NCBI RefSeq assembly: GCF_000826685.1
Contig: NZ_JROO01000027.1
Location: 140,563 to 204,562, forward strand
Origin: Streptomonospora alba
GTDB lineage: Bacteria > Actinomycetota > Actinomycetes > Streptosporangiales > Streptosporangiaceae
DNA length: 64,000 nucleotides
Direction: 5' to 3'
Shown here: positions 26,016-34,805 of the stretch, piece by piece
How positions within the stretch are numbered: the first letter of the stretch is position 1
Layout: each line of letters begins with the position of its first letter
Position numbers and translations under genes: made by a program
Notes under the pieces: model-generated
What the model was told of the DNA's origin: nothing
Seen by the model: the letters and a program-made list of their open reading frames with translations, nothing else
The model's database searches: none

Positions 26016-26412
26016 TCCCGTCTCACTCCCCATCACCACCGGGCGACAGCCGACGGCCTCACCTTAGACAACGCCACACCTCCACCAGGACAGCACATCC
26101 GGCCGCGGTGACTCCCGCATACCCCGCACAACACGGCCCCGTGTCGGCCCGAATCGATTCGGGGGAGGCCGACGCAACCTCAGAGGGACCCTTTGACCTG
26201 CCCATTCATGGTACGCGCCACTGCGGCGTGCCTGTGCGGCCTTCGCGGGTCCCCTCCTCGAACCGGCAACCGGGCCACCAGGACACGATCCGGTGAACGA
26301 GGTGACAGACGCCCTTCCAGCAACGATAATCGTTTCCATTACCGTGTGTGCCGCCGCGGCGGCGCCGCGCTGTAGGAATCCAACCCGTCACCGGACACCC
26401 GGGAGGCCACCT
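26016..26412. other. Divergent region between anti-sigma-type and CooC-like genes
   Basis: 397 bases with no gene. Its right-hand part holds the promoter and Zur/Fur-type box of the CooC-like gene, listed separately. Nothing definite was seen for the minus-strand gene. Confidence 0.55.
26302..26338 (+). promoter_or_regulatory. Promoter with overlapping Zur/Fur-type operator for the CooC-like gene
   Basis: GTGACA (26302-26307) and GATAAT (26325-26330) are spaced by 17 bases. The palindrome AACGATAATCGTT (26322-26334) covers the -10. Read on the minus strand from 26338, TGGAAACGATTATCG matches 11 of 15 positions of the actinobacterial Zur consensus TGAAAATGATTTTCA as I recall it. A repressor bound here would block the promoter. 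Another Fur-family regulator is possible. Confidence 0.6.
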
Positions 26413-27381
26413 GTGAAGATCGCATTCGCCGGCAAGGGCGGCAGCGGCAAGACGACGCTTTCGGCCCTGTTCACCCGCTACCTGGCGGCCGCGGGCGCCG
26501 AGGTCGTCGCCGTGGACGCCGACATCAACCAGAACCTGGGCGCGGCCCTGGGGCTGGCGCCCGACGATCTGGCGCGGATCCCGCCGCTGGGTTCGCACCT
26601 GTCGGAGATCAAGGAGATCCTGCGCGGCAGCAACCCGCGCATCGCCTCGGCCGACGCCATGATCAAGACCACACCGCCCGGGCGCGGCTCGCACTTGCTG
26701 GACATGACGCCCGCCAACCCGATCCACCGCCGCTTCGGCCATCCCGCCGCAGGAGCGACGCTCATGGTCACCGGCCCCTTCAGCACGGACGACCTGGGCG
26801 TGGCCTGCTACCACTCCAAAGTCGGCGCCGCCGAGATGTACCTGAACCACCTGGTCGACGGTCCCGGCGAGTACGCGGTGGTCGATCTGACCGCCGGTGC
26901 CGACTCCTTCGCCTCAGGCCTGTTCACCCGCTTCGACGTCACCTTCCTGGTGGCCGAGCCCACCTTGCGCGGCGTCGGCGTCTACCGCCAGTACGCCGAC
27001 TACGCCCGCGACCACGACGTGGAGATCCGCGTCATCGGTAACAAGGTGCAGGACGAGGGCGACGTGGAGTTCCTGCGCGAGCACGTGGGTTCGGCGCTGT
27101 CGGCGTGCTTCGGGCACTCGTCCTTCGTGCGCGCCATGGAGAAGGGCCGCCACCCCGACCTGGCGGAGTTGGAGGACGACAACGCCAAGACGCTGGCCTG
27201 GATGCGCGACAGCGTCGACACCGCACCCAAGGACTGGGCCCGGTTCACCCGGCAGAGCGCGGAGTTCCACGCGCGCAACGCCCGCGCGTGGGCCAACACG
27301 ACGACCGGGACCGATCTGGAGGCGCAGATCGATCCGGAGTTCGTGATGGGTCCGGAGGCGCTGGAGGCCCAGCGCGCCTAG
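26413..27381 (+). CDS. CooC-like MinD/ParA-family ATPase, putative metallochaperone
   Basis: A 322-residue SIMIBI-class ATPase. The deviant Walker A motif GKGGSGKTT is at residues 7-15, with the VDADINQNLGAALG and later VVDLTAGADS segments of the CooC/MinD group. CooC proteins use ATP to insert nickel into carbon monoxide dehydrogenase, but no nickel CODH is in this window; the molybdenum hydroxylase at 4-9 kb does not need CooC. The GTG start at 26413 follows GGGAGG. The Zur/Fur-type box over the promoter points to metal-responsive control, so a role in handling zinc or another metal under starvation is plausible but inferred. The family's metal-binding CxC pair is not evident, which argues against a simple CooC role. 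Confidence 0.78.
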   Translation: MKIAFAGKGGSGKTTLSALFTRYLAAAGAEVVAVDADINQNLGAALGLAPDDLARIPPLGSHLSEIKEILRGSNPRIASADAMIKTTPPGRGSHLLDMTPANPIHRRFGHPAAGATLMVTGPFSTDDLGVACYHSKVGAAEMYLNHLVDGPGEYAVVDLTAGADSFASGLFTRFDVTFLVAEPTLRGVGVYRQYADYARDHDVEIRVIGNKVQDEGDVEFLREHVGSALSACFGHSSFVRAMEKGRHPDLAELEDDNAKTLAWMRDSVDTAPKDWARFTRQSAEFHARNARAWANTTTGTDLEAQIDPEFVMGPEALEAQRA

Positions 27382-27611
27382 GTGTTCCCTGGCGCGGGGG
27401 GTACCGCCGGGGGCGGGCCCCCTCTCATCCCCGTGACCGGCCGCAGCACCGGCCGACGGTCTCCGGCTCCACTTCGGTGGGGGCGCCGGTGATCGGCGCG
27501 ATCGGTGCCGACGACGACCGTGGCCGGGTACTGCGCGGCGAGAGGTCCCTCGTCGGCGTCGACGGCGTGTGCCATGGCGGCCTCGGTGCCGACCTGCCGC
27601 CCCCGCTGTCC

Positions 27612-28460
27612 CTAGAACAGCACCGAACGCACCGCCCCGACCTCGCGGAAGCCCACACTGCGGTAGGCCGCGCGCGCGGGGGCGTTGTAGTCGTTGACGT
27701 AGAGGGTCACCCGCGGGGCGATCTCGGCGAGGGCGTACTGCACGACAGCGGCCATGCCGGTGATGGAAAGGCCGCGCCCGCGGAGCTCGGGGTGCACCCA
27801 CACGCCCTGCACCTGGCAGGCGTGCTCGGTGACGGCTCCGATCTCGGCCTTGAACACGATGCGGCCGTCCTCGATGCGGGCGAAGGCGCGGCCGGTGCGC
27901 ACCAGCTCCTCGATCCGGGCGCGGTAGAGCGAGCCGCCGTCGCCGGCGTCGGGCGGGACGCCGACCTCCTCGGTGAACATGGCCACGCACGCCGGCAGCA
28001 GGATGCCGATCTCGCTGGGACGCACCCGGCGCACCTGGGGATCGGCGTCGACGGCGGGCGGCCGGGAGATCTCCATGACGGGCTGGCGTTCGCGGATGGC
28101 CCGAGCCGGCCCCCATGCGGGGCTGAGCCGGTTCCACAGGTCGGCGACGGCGTCGACGGGGCCGACGATGGAGGAGCAGCGCCGGCCCTGCCACCGCGCG
28201 TGCTCGGAGAACTGGCGGATGGCGTCGGGCCCGGCGTTGACCGGGACCAGGTTGGCGCCGGAGTAGCACAGCGCGGTGATGCGGCCGCCTTCGATGTATC
28301 CCCACAGTTCGGCGCCGAGGCGGCCGGAGTCGATGCCGGCGCTGCGCAGTCGCGAGCTGACGAAGACGTTTCCCACGGGGTCGGCGTCGAGCAGAGCCCG
28401 GACGGAGTCGCGATCGCCTTCGTCGAGTACACGCACCGATGAGGTCCGCAGCACCTGCAT
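27612..28460 (-). CDS. GNAT N-acetyltransferase with DUF4081-type N-terminal domain
   Basis: A 282-residue protein with an N-terminal DUF4081-like domain (about 1-130) and a C-terminal GNAT acetyltransferase fold. The acetyl-CoA-binding motif A is VWVHPELRGRGLSITGM near residue 220, followed by YVNDYNAPARAAYRSVGF, the typical GNAT end. In actinobacteria this gene usually follows ispG; here a secreted hydrolase gene intervenes. The acetyl acceptor is unknown. I chose the ATG at 28460, with GGACGGGG upstream; a GTG at 28463 is equivalent. Confidence 0.87.
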   Translation of the reverse strand: MQVLRTSSVRVLDEGDRDSVRALLDADPVGNVFVSSRLRSAGIDSGRLGAELWGYIEGGRITALCYSGANLVPVNAGPDAIRQFSEHARWQGRRCSSIVGPVDAVADLWNRLSPAWGPARAIRERQPVMEISRPPAVDADPQVRRVRPSEIGILLPACVAMFTEEVGVPPDAGDGGSLYRARIEELVRTGRAFARIEDGRIVFKAEIGAVTEHACQVQGVWVHPELRGRGLSITGMAAVVQYALAEIAPRVTLYVNDYNAPARAAYRSVGFREVGAVRSVLF

Positions 28461-28668
28461 CACCCCGTCCGGTTGCAGGCGGTCCCGCCGCATGCGCGCG
28501 GCCGCCGGGTGGCGGCCCGGAAGGTCGGTCCCGCGCCGTGAACAGTCATGTTCCTCGCCTCCCAGACTAAACGACCCCGGAGGCGATGCCGCTCCCGGTG
28601 CGGATGCGGTCCGCGCGCGCGGCGGGCGGCCGGGCGCGCGGGTGTCGGCTGCCGACCGCGGCGGCCGG

Positions 28669-30270
28669 TCACCACGGCAGGAGGGGGTACGGCGCGGCCT
28701 GCGGTTCGCGCGTGTCACCGCCGGAGGAGCCGCCCGGGTCGGACGGTTCGGGAGCGGGCGCGGCGGGGCAGGCGAGGTCGGGTTCGCCGGACTCGTCCGC
28801 GGCCGGGGGCAGGCTCCCCTCGCTCAGGTAGTCGGTGAGCGCTCCGTCGACGCAGGGGTTGCCGCCCAGTGAGACGCCGTGGGAGAGCCCGCCCTGCTCG
28901 ACGACGAGCCGGGCGCCGGGGAATCGGGCGCGCATGGCGAAGGCGCCCTTCACGGGTGTGGCGCCGTCCTCGCTCGCCTGGACGAGCAGGGCGTCGTCCA
29001 CGGCGCCGCCGTCGACCTCGAACCAGGTGCGGCTCGGCGCGGACCAGGACGCACACGGCATGTTGTACCAGGTGTTGTTCCAGGCGTGGAAGGGTGCGTC
29101 AGCGTGGGTATCGGCGCCGTCCTCCAGCCACGTGCGCGGGTCCTGCGGCCAGTGGGAGTCGGTGCACTGCGTGGCGAGGTAGGGGCCGTAGGAGGCGTCG
29201 TCCTCGGGGCTCTCGCCGTACTTCTCGTGCGCGGCCACGAGGGCGGTGCTGTCGCCTTCGGCGTGGTCGGCCAGGGCGTCGGCCAGGTCGGGCCAGGTGG
29301 ACGTGCTGTAGGCGGCGGCGAGGTAGGCGCTCTCCAGCTCGGCGGGGCCCGCGACGCCCTCGGCGGGGCGCTCGGCGAGCCCGGCGCGGGCGTCGTAGTA
29401 AGCGGCGGCGGTCTCGCCGGGAGTGCTGCCCAGGCCGTAGGCGTCGTCGTGGCGGGCGGTCCAGGCGAAGAAGTTCTGCGCGGCGCCGTCGAGCGAGCGG
29501 CTCTGCCGCAGGTTGCTCTCGAACCAGGGACGGCCGGGGTGCACGACGCTGTCCAGCACGAGGCGGCGCACCCGGTCGGGGTGGAGCGTGGCGTAGACCG
29601 CGCCCAGCAGACTGCCGTAGGAGTAGCCGAGGTAGTCGATGCGCTCCAGGCCCAGTGCCTGCCGGATGGCGTCGATGTCGGCGGCGGAGTCGGCGGTGGT
29701 CATGTTCTCCAGCAGCGGAGCGGGAGAGTCGGCGCAGGCCGCGGCGTAGTCCGCGGCGCGCTCCGCAAGCCGGGAGGAGTCGGCGGGCGTCGCGGGCACG
29801 GTGTCGGGGCGGGGCGGTTCGAAGTGGGCGGGGTCGCAGGAGACGGCGGGGGTGCTCGCGCCGGTGCCGCGGGGATCGAAGCCGACGACGTCGTAGTGGT
29901 CGCGGAGGTCGGCGGGCAGCGAGGCCGCGGTGCGAGCGGCCCACAGGCGGCCGGGGCTGCCCGGTCCGCCGGGGTTGACCACCAGGGTTCCCCTGCGCTC
30001 GGCGCGTGCGGCCACCCGGGAGAGCGCGAGTTCGGCCGTCGCGCCGTGCGCGCCGGGCTCGTCGCGGTCGAGGGGGACGCTCAGGCGAGCGCAGCGCACC
30101 GCACTGTCACCGGGGACTTCCAGGCCGGTGCACTCGCCCCAGTCCAACCGCTGCCGCACGCCGGTGTCGGCCGCGGCCGGCCCCGGCACCAGGACGGCGG
30201 CGGCAACCAGGGCCGCCGCGGCCACCCACCGGGAAGAAGCCACGCCCATCCCCCTCCGACGCAGTGTCAT
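28669..30270 (-). CDS. Secreted alpha/beta hydrolase, tripeptidyl-aminopeptidase type (S33)
   Basis: A 533-residue exported hydrolase. An Arg-rich n-region and hydrophobic core (WVAAAALVAAAVLV) end at a PAAA cleavage site. The oxyanion loop NPGGPGSPG lies near 100, the nucleophile elbow is GYSYGS, and the charge-relay Asp and His are in QASEDGATP and GGLSHGVSL in the C-terminal TAP-like domain. Family members remove N-terminal tri- or oligopeptides. Start choice: ATG 30270 has GGAGAG upstream; a GTG at 30243 with GGAGGGGG six bases before it is a strong alternative. It lies between ispG and the GNAT gene, where most relatives have none. A hairpin terminator separates it from ispG, so it likely has its own promoter. 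Confidence 0.86.
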   Translation of the reverse strand: MTLRRRGMGVASSRWVAAAALVAAAVLVPGPAAADTGVRQRLDWGECTGLEVPGDSAVRCARLSVPLDRDEPGAHGATAELALSRVAARAERRGTLVVNPGGPGSPGRLWAARTAASLPADLRDHYDVVGFDPRGTGASTPAVSCDPAHFEPPRPDTVPATPADSSRLAERAADYAAACADSPAPLLENMTTADSAADIDAIRQALGLERIDYLGYSYGSLLGAVYATLHPDRVRRLVLDSVVHPGRPWFESNLRQSRSLDGAAQNFFAWTARHDDAYGLGSTPGETAAAYYDARAGLAERPAEGVAGPAELESAYLAAAYSTSTWPDLADALADHAEGDSTALVAAHEKYGESPEDDASYGPYLATQCTDSHWPQDPRTWLEDGADTHADAPFHAWNNTWYNMPCASWSAPSRTWFEVDGGAVDDALLVQASEDGATPVKGAFAMRARFPGARLVVEQGGLSHGVSLGGNPCVDGALTDYLSEGSLPPAADESGEPDLACPAAPAPEPSDPGGSSGGDTREPQAAPYPLLPW

Positions 30271-30365
30271 CGAATGAATTCTCTCCGTGTTCGGCATGGA
30301 CACGCGGAAGCGACACGGTATGGGCCGCGCGCGGGACCGCAGGGCTTCCCATGGGGAAAAGCGGG

Positions 30366-30392
30366 CCCCGGCGGGCACGGTGCCCGCCGGGG
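30366..30392 (-). terminator. Intrinsic terminator after ispG
   Basis: A perfect 13-bp stem, CCCCGGCGGGCAC (30366-30378) with GTGCCCGCCGGGG (30380-30392), lies 65 bases downstream of the ispG stop. On the minus strand it is followed by CCCGCTTTTCC, so a short T-run is present. Confidence 0.7.
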
Positions 30393-30456
30393 TCCGCGAG
30401 AGAGCCGGGCGGCTCGGCTCCGGGCCGCGCTCAGACGGCCGGGAGGACGCCGCCGG

Positions 30457-31614
30457 TCAGCCTGCGATGGAGACCGAGGGCTCGCCGGGCTCGGCGCCCT
30501 CGTTCTCCATCTCCTCGGCGATGCGCTGGGCCTCGTCGATCAGCGTCTCGACGATCTGGGCCTCGGGGACGGTCTTGACGACCTCGCCCTTGACGAAGAT
30601 CTGGCCCTTGCCGTTGCCCGAAGCCACACCCAGGTCGGCGTCGCGGGCCTCACCCGGGCCGTTGACCACGCAGCCCATGACGGCCACGCGCAGCGGGACC
30701 TCCATGCCCTCCAGCCCAGCGGTGACCTCGTCGGCCAGCTTGTAGACGTCGACCTGCGCGCGCCCGCAGCTGGGGCAGGAGACGATCTCCAGGCCCCGCT
30801 CGCGCAGGCCCATCGACTCCAGGATCTGGTTGCCGACCTTGACCTCCTCGGCCGGAGGCGCCGACAGCGACACCCGGATGGTGTCGCCGATGCCCTCCGA
30901 CAGCAGGGCGCCGAAAGCCGCCGCCGACTTGATGGTGCCCTGGAAGGCGGGCCCGGCCTCGGTGACGCCCAAGTGCAGCGGGTAGTCGCACTTCTCGGCG
31001 AGCAGACGGTAGGCGTTGATCATCACGACAGGGTCGTTGTGCTTGACCGAGATCTTGATGTCGCGGAAGCCGTGCTCCTCGAACAGCGAGCACTCCCACA
31101 GCGCGGACTCCACCAGCGCCTCGGGCGTGGCCTTGCCGTGCTTCTCCAGCAGCCGCTTGTCCAGCGAACCGGCGTTGACCCCGATGCGGATGGGCACACC
31201 GGCGTCGCTCGCGGCCTTGGCGATCTCGCCGACGCGGTCGTCGAACTTGCGGATGTTGCCGGGATTGACGCGCACAGCGGCGCAGCCGGCCTCGATCGCC
31301 GCGAAGACGTACTTGGGCTGGAAGTGGATATCGGCGATGACCGGAATCTGGGACTTCTTGGCGATGATCGGCAGGGCCTCGGCATCGTCGGCGCTGGGCA
31401 CGGCGACGCGCACGATCTGGCATCCCGAGGCGGTGAGCTCGGCGATCTGCTGGAGCGTGGAGTTGATGTCGGATGTGACGGTGGTCGTCATCGACTGCAC
31501 GGAAACGGGGGCGTCCCCACCGACCGGGACATTGCCGACCATGATCTGCCGCGATTGCCGCCGCTGAGCCAGCGGGCGGGGTCGGGCGGCGGGGATTCCA
31601 AGATCGACGGTCAC
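30457..31614 (-). CDS. ispG: 4-hydroxy-3-methylbut-2-enyl diphosphate synthase (flavodoxin/ferredoxin)
   Basis: The penultimate enzyme of the non-mevalonate isoprenoid pathway, a [4Fe-4S] protein of 385 residues that turns MEcPP into HMBPP. The N-terminal TIM barrel shows [12 protein letters not shown] and [11 protein letters not shown]. The C-terminal cluster domain has Cys-Pro-Ser-Cys ([11 protein letters not shown]) and the third cysteine in [13 protein letters not shown] 31614 follows GAGGTGA. With dxr and rseP upstream on the same strand this is the usual actinobacterial dxr-rseP-ispG run, but a 407-base gap and a leader hairpin precede ispG, so it may have a separate promoter. Confidence 0.97.
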   Translation of the reverse strand: MTVDLGIPAARPRPLAQRRQSRQIMVGNVPVGGDAPVSVQSMTTTVTSDINSTLQQIAELTASGCQIVRVAVPSADDAEALPIIAKKSQIPVIADIHFQPKYVFAAIEAGCAAVRVNPGNIRKFDDRVGEIAKAASDAGVPIRIGVNAGSLDKRLLEKHGKATPEALVESALWECSLFEEHGFRDIKISVKHNDPVVMINAYRLLAEKCDYPLHLGVTEAGPAFQGTIKSAAAFGALLSEGIGDTIRVSLSAPPAEEVKVGNQILESMGLRERGLEIVSCPSCGRAQVDVYKLADEVTAGLEGMEVPLRVAVMGCVVNGPGEARDADLGVASGNGKGQIFVKGEVVKTVPEAQIVETLIDEAQRIAEEMENEGAEPGEPSVSIAG

Positions 31615-32021
31615 GCGTTTTCACCTCACGGCTGCCGGGGGCTCGGCCGGCAGCATCGTTAGAAGTCGGTTTGAAATCTGGGCAGCGGACAGCGGAGAGC
31701 CGCCGCCGGGGGCGCCGGATCGGACTCCGGGCGCTCCGACACGCTGACAAGGCTACCCGTATCGAGTGGGACGTTACGCCCTGGCCAAGAGAACAGAGGG
31801 TGACCGTTCGCAGCGTGATTGCGGTGATTCGCCCCGCATTTCGATTCCGAAGATCACCGGCGGAGCGGGGCAAGGCGGATGCGTGGTTCCGAGGTACGGC
31901 GATCACTGCGGCCCCACGGGCCTCATGCGCAACAGGCGACACGATAGCGGGAGCAGGGAGGCATCGTCGACACGGCCGACGTTTCATGGCGATACGGGGC
32001 ACCGGCGACCGGGCGCCGTCG
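31615..32021. other. Gap between rseP and ispG with a leader hairpin
   Basis: 407 bases with no convincing gene. GCTGCCGG (31631-31638) and CCGGCAGC (31647-31654) form a perfect 8-bp hairpin 16 bases before the ispG GTG. It could be a leader structure or the end of an upstream transcript. The gap likely carries an ispG promoter, which I could not define. Confidence 0.5.
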
Positions 32022-33380
32022 TCATTGCGTGAGGCGCACCGGATTGACCACGTCGGCGACCAGCAGCATCAGGCTGAAGACCACGAAGCAGGCCACCACG
32101 ACGTAGGCCACGGGCATCAGCTTGGCCACGTCGAAGGGCCCCGGGTCGGGCCGCCGGAACAGCCGCGCCAGGCCCCGGCGCACCGACTCCCACAGCGCGC
32201 CGAAGATGTGCCCGCCGTCCAGCGGCAGGATCGGCACCATGTTCAGAGCGAACAGGAACAGGTTGACCCCGGCGAGCATGTTGGCGAGGAACACGACGCG
32301 GTCGGTCATCGGGATCGGCTGGGAGAGAACCTCGCCGCCGATGCGCGAGGCGCCCACGATCCCCACCGGAGAGTCGACGGTGCGCTGCTCGCCCATGAAC
32401 GCCGCGCGGAAGACGTCGTCGACCTTGCCGGGCAGGCCGATCAGGGCGTCGACGACGCCCACGACCGACTCCCACATCCGCTCGGCGGACTGGGCCGGGG
32501 TCAGCGGCTCGCGCTCCTGGGCGAAGGTGATGCCCAGGAACCCCGCCGTCTCCATGGCCGGCACGCGGAAACCGCGCTCGTCGGTGACCGGCTCGCCGTC
32601 GGAGTCGGTCTTGTAGGCGACCTCGCCGTCGTCGTCGCGCGCTACCACCTGGTTCTCGATGAGGTCGGCCGTGACCGTGCGGGGGCCGCCGTCGCGCTCG
32701 ACGGTGATGTCGGTGGGCCCGATGTTGCGCTTGATGGCGGTGTTGGCCTCGTGCCAGTCGTCGACCGGCTCGCCGGCCACGCCCACGATCTCGTCGCCGG
32801 GACGGATGCCGGCCTCCATGGCCGGGCTGGGCTCGGCGCCGGGCGGGCAGTCGGTGCTGGCGGCGTCGGCGGGCAGCACGCACTTGGACACGCTGTTCAC
32901 CGTCGTGGTGTTCTGCGGCACGCCGATGCCCATCATGATGGCGGCGAACAGCACCACGGCCAGGATCACGTTCATCCCCGGCCCGGCCCCCATGACGATG
33001 ATCCGCTTCCAGGGCGGGCGCTGGTAGAACTGGCGGTTCTCGTCGCCGGGTTCGAGCTCGACGGTGTTGGCCTCGCGGGCGTCCTCGATCATCGCCCGCC
33101 AACGCGACAGGGGCTTGGCCGAGGTCTCGCGGGGTTTGTCCGCGGGCGGGATCATGCCCACCAGCCGCACGAAGCCGCCCAGCGGCACGAGCTTGATGCC
33201 GTACTCGGTGTCGCCCCACGTGCGCGACCAGAGGGTCTTGCCGAAGCCGACCATGTACTGGGTGCAGCGGATGCCGAACATCTTGGCGGTGGCGAGGTGG
33301 CCCAGCTCGTGCCAGGCGATGGAGAAGAGCAGTCCCAGGAAGAACAGCACGATCCCCGCGGCGGTCAATAGCGTGACCAT
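32022..33380 (-). CDS. rseP: RIP zinc metalloprotease, RseP/site-2 protease family
   Basis: A 452-residue intramembrane protease. The active-site HELGH is at residues 24-28 in the first transmembrane segment, a PDZ domain (MEAGIRPGDEIVGVAGEPVDDW) occupies the middle, and the third zinc ligand motif NMVPILPLDGGH lies in a late membrane helix. It cleaves transmembrane substrates such as anti-sigma factors. Dxr lies 22 bases upstream on the same strand, so the two are almost certainly cotranscribed. Compared with E. coli RseP it has a single PDZ, as in other actinobacteria. Confidence 0.95.
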   Translation of the reverse strand: MVTLLTAAGIVLFFLGLLFSIAWHELGHLATAKMFGIRCTQYMVGFGKTLWSRTWGDTEYGIKLVPLGGFVRLVGMIPPADKPRETSAKPLSRWRAMIEDAREANTVELEPGDENRQFYQRPPWKRIIVMGAGPGMNVILAVVLFAAIMMGIGVPQNTTTVNSVSKCVLPADAASTDCPPGAEPSPAMEAGIRPGDEIVGVAGEPVDDWHEANTAIKRNIGPTDITVERDGGPRTVTADLIENQVVARDDDGEVAYKTDSDGEPVTDERGFRVPAMETAGFLGITFAQEREPLTPAQSAERMWESVVGVVDALIGLPGKVDDVFRAAFMGEQRTVDSPVGIVGASRIGGEVLSQPIPMTDRVVFLANMLAGVNLFLFALNMVPILPLDGGHIFGALWESVRRGLARLFRRPDPGPFDVAKLMPVAYVVVACFVVFSLMLLVADVVNPVRLTQ

Positions 33381-33402
33381 GGACCTCTCCCCGTACCTCT
33401 CG

Positions 33403-34677
33403 TCATACCGCCCGCGTGATCAGCTCCCGGGCGCGGCGGCGCGCCCATTCGTCGGCCGCATACAGCTCGGCCAACGAGAGATCGGACGCGGCGACCCCCA
33501 CCCGATGCTCTGAGACTACCTGTGCCACCGTGTCCACGATGGCGGGGAATGCCAGGGTTTCACCGAGGAACGCGGCCACCGCCTCTTCGTTGGCGGCGTT
33601 GTAGACCGCGGGGGCGGTGCCGCCGGCCGAGCCGACCTCGCAGGCCAGCGACACGGCGGGGAAGGCGTCGTCGTCGAGCGGGGCGAAGGTCCAGGTGTGG
33701 GCGCTGGTCCAGTCGATGGGCGGAGCGGCGGCCCCGACGCGCTCGGGCCAGCCGATGCCGTAGGCGATGGGGATGCGCATGCTGGGCGGGCTGGCCTGGG
33801 CCAGGGTCGAGCCGTCGACGTATTCGACCATCGAGTGGATCACCGACTGCGGGTGCACCACCACCTCGATGCCGTCGAAGGGGATGTCGAAGAGCAGGTG
33901 GGCCTCGATGACCTCCAGCCCTTTGTTGACCAGCGTGGCCGAGTTCACGGTGATCACCGGGCCCATGTCCCACGTCGGATGGTTCATGGCCTCGGCGGGT
34001 GTCACACCGGCGAGCTCCTCGCGGGTACGGGCCCGGAAGGGGCCGCCGCTGGCGGTGATGACCAGCCGGCGGACCTCGTCCAGCGGGGCGGCGACCTGGC
34101 CTTGGGCGAGGCTGGAAAGCGCGCCCGGCGCGGCCCGCGGGAAACACTGGGCCAGCGCGAAGTGCTCGGAGTCGACCGGCACGATCTGGCCGGGCTCGGC
34201 GGCCTCGCGCACCAGCGGCCCGCCGATGATCAGCGACTCCTTGTTGGCCAGCGCCAGCAGCCGCCCGGCCCGCAGCGCCGCCAGCGTGGACTCCAGCCCC
34301 AGCGCTCCGGTGATGCCGTTGAGCACGACGTCGCACTGCCAGGCCGCGAGTTCGGCCACGCCCTCGGACCCGGCCAGGACCTTGGCCGAGGACCCGCACT
34401 CGCGCAGGCGCGCGGACACGTCGCCGACCGCGCGCTCGTCGGCCACGGCCACCGCCTCGACGCCCAGCGCGGCGGCCTGGTGTGCCAGCACGTCGGGCCG
34501 ACCGCCGCCGGCGGCCAGACCCACGACGCGGAAGCGGTCGGGTTCGGCGGTGACGACCTCGATCGCCTGGGTTCCGATGGAGCCGGTGGAGCCGAGGATC
34601 ACGACCTCGCGCCGGCGCTTGGCAGGGACGTCCGCAAGTAGCTGCTCCGCGATTCGCACACCGCCATTGTCGCCCAT
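33403..34677 (-). CDS. dxr: 1-deoxy-D-xylulose-5-phosphate reductoisomerase
   Basis: A 424-residue enzyme of the non-mevalonate pathway that makes MEP from DXP with NADPH. The nucleotide-binding motif GSTGSIGTQ is at residues 29-37. The metal and substrate segments VDSEHFALAQCF, ASGGPFR and VNSATLVNKGLEVIEAH are all present. ATG 34677 follows GGAGC. It heads the dxr-rseP(-ispG) group and diverges from a serine peptidase gene, with 128 bases between starts. Confidence 0.97.
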   Translation of the reverse strand: MGDNGGVRIAEQLLADVPAKRRREVVILGSTGSIGTQAIEVVTAEPDRFRVVGLAAGGGRPDVLAHQAAALGVEAVAVADERAVGDVSARLRECGSSAKVLAGSEGVAELAAWQCDVVLNGITGALGLESTLAALRAGRLLALANKESLIIGGPLVREAAEPGQIVPVDSEHFALAQCFPRAAPGALSSLAQGQVAAPLDEVRRLVITASGGPFRARTREELAGVTPAEAMNHPTWDMGPVITVNSATLVNKGLEVIEAHLLFDIPFDGIEVVVHPQSVIHSMVEYVDGSTLAQASPPSMRIPIAYGIGWPERVGAAAPPIDWTSAHTWTFAPLDDDAFPAVSLACEVGSAGGTAPAVYNAANEEAVAAFLGETLAFPAIVDTVAQVVSEHRVGVAASDLSLAELYAADEWARRRARELITRAV

Positions 34678-34749
34678 CGCGGCAGCTCCGACGGAGCGCC
34701 GTCCACAAGAGCGAGCGGCGTCACGGACCCGGGCCGTCCGTCCGACCCG

Positions 34750-34791
34750 CCATACTTTCCCAAAGTAGTCACTCGATTACACAAAGTATGG
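34750..34791. promoter_or_regulatory. Inverted repeat between dxr and the peptidase gene
   Basis: CCATACTTT (34750-34758) is inverted as AAAGTATGG (34783-34791). An internal ACTTT-CCC-AAAGT palindrome and a second AAAGTA copy add to it. The site lies 14 bases before the peptidase ATG, in AT-rich DNA, and looks like an operator for a divergent promoter. Confidence 0.45.
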
Positions 34792-34805
34792 CATGATCCG
34801 GGGCC

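Noticed and set aside
28879..31662. A 927-codon plus-strand frame opposite the hydrolase and ispG genes
   Set aside because: It crosses two genes with solid motifs on the other strand. Its composition is that of a mirrored GC-rich frame.
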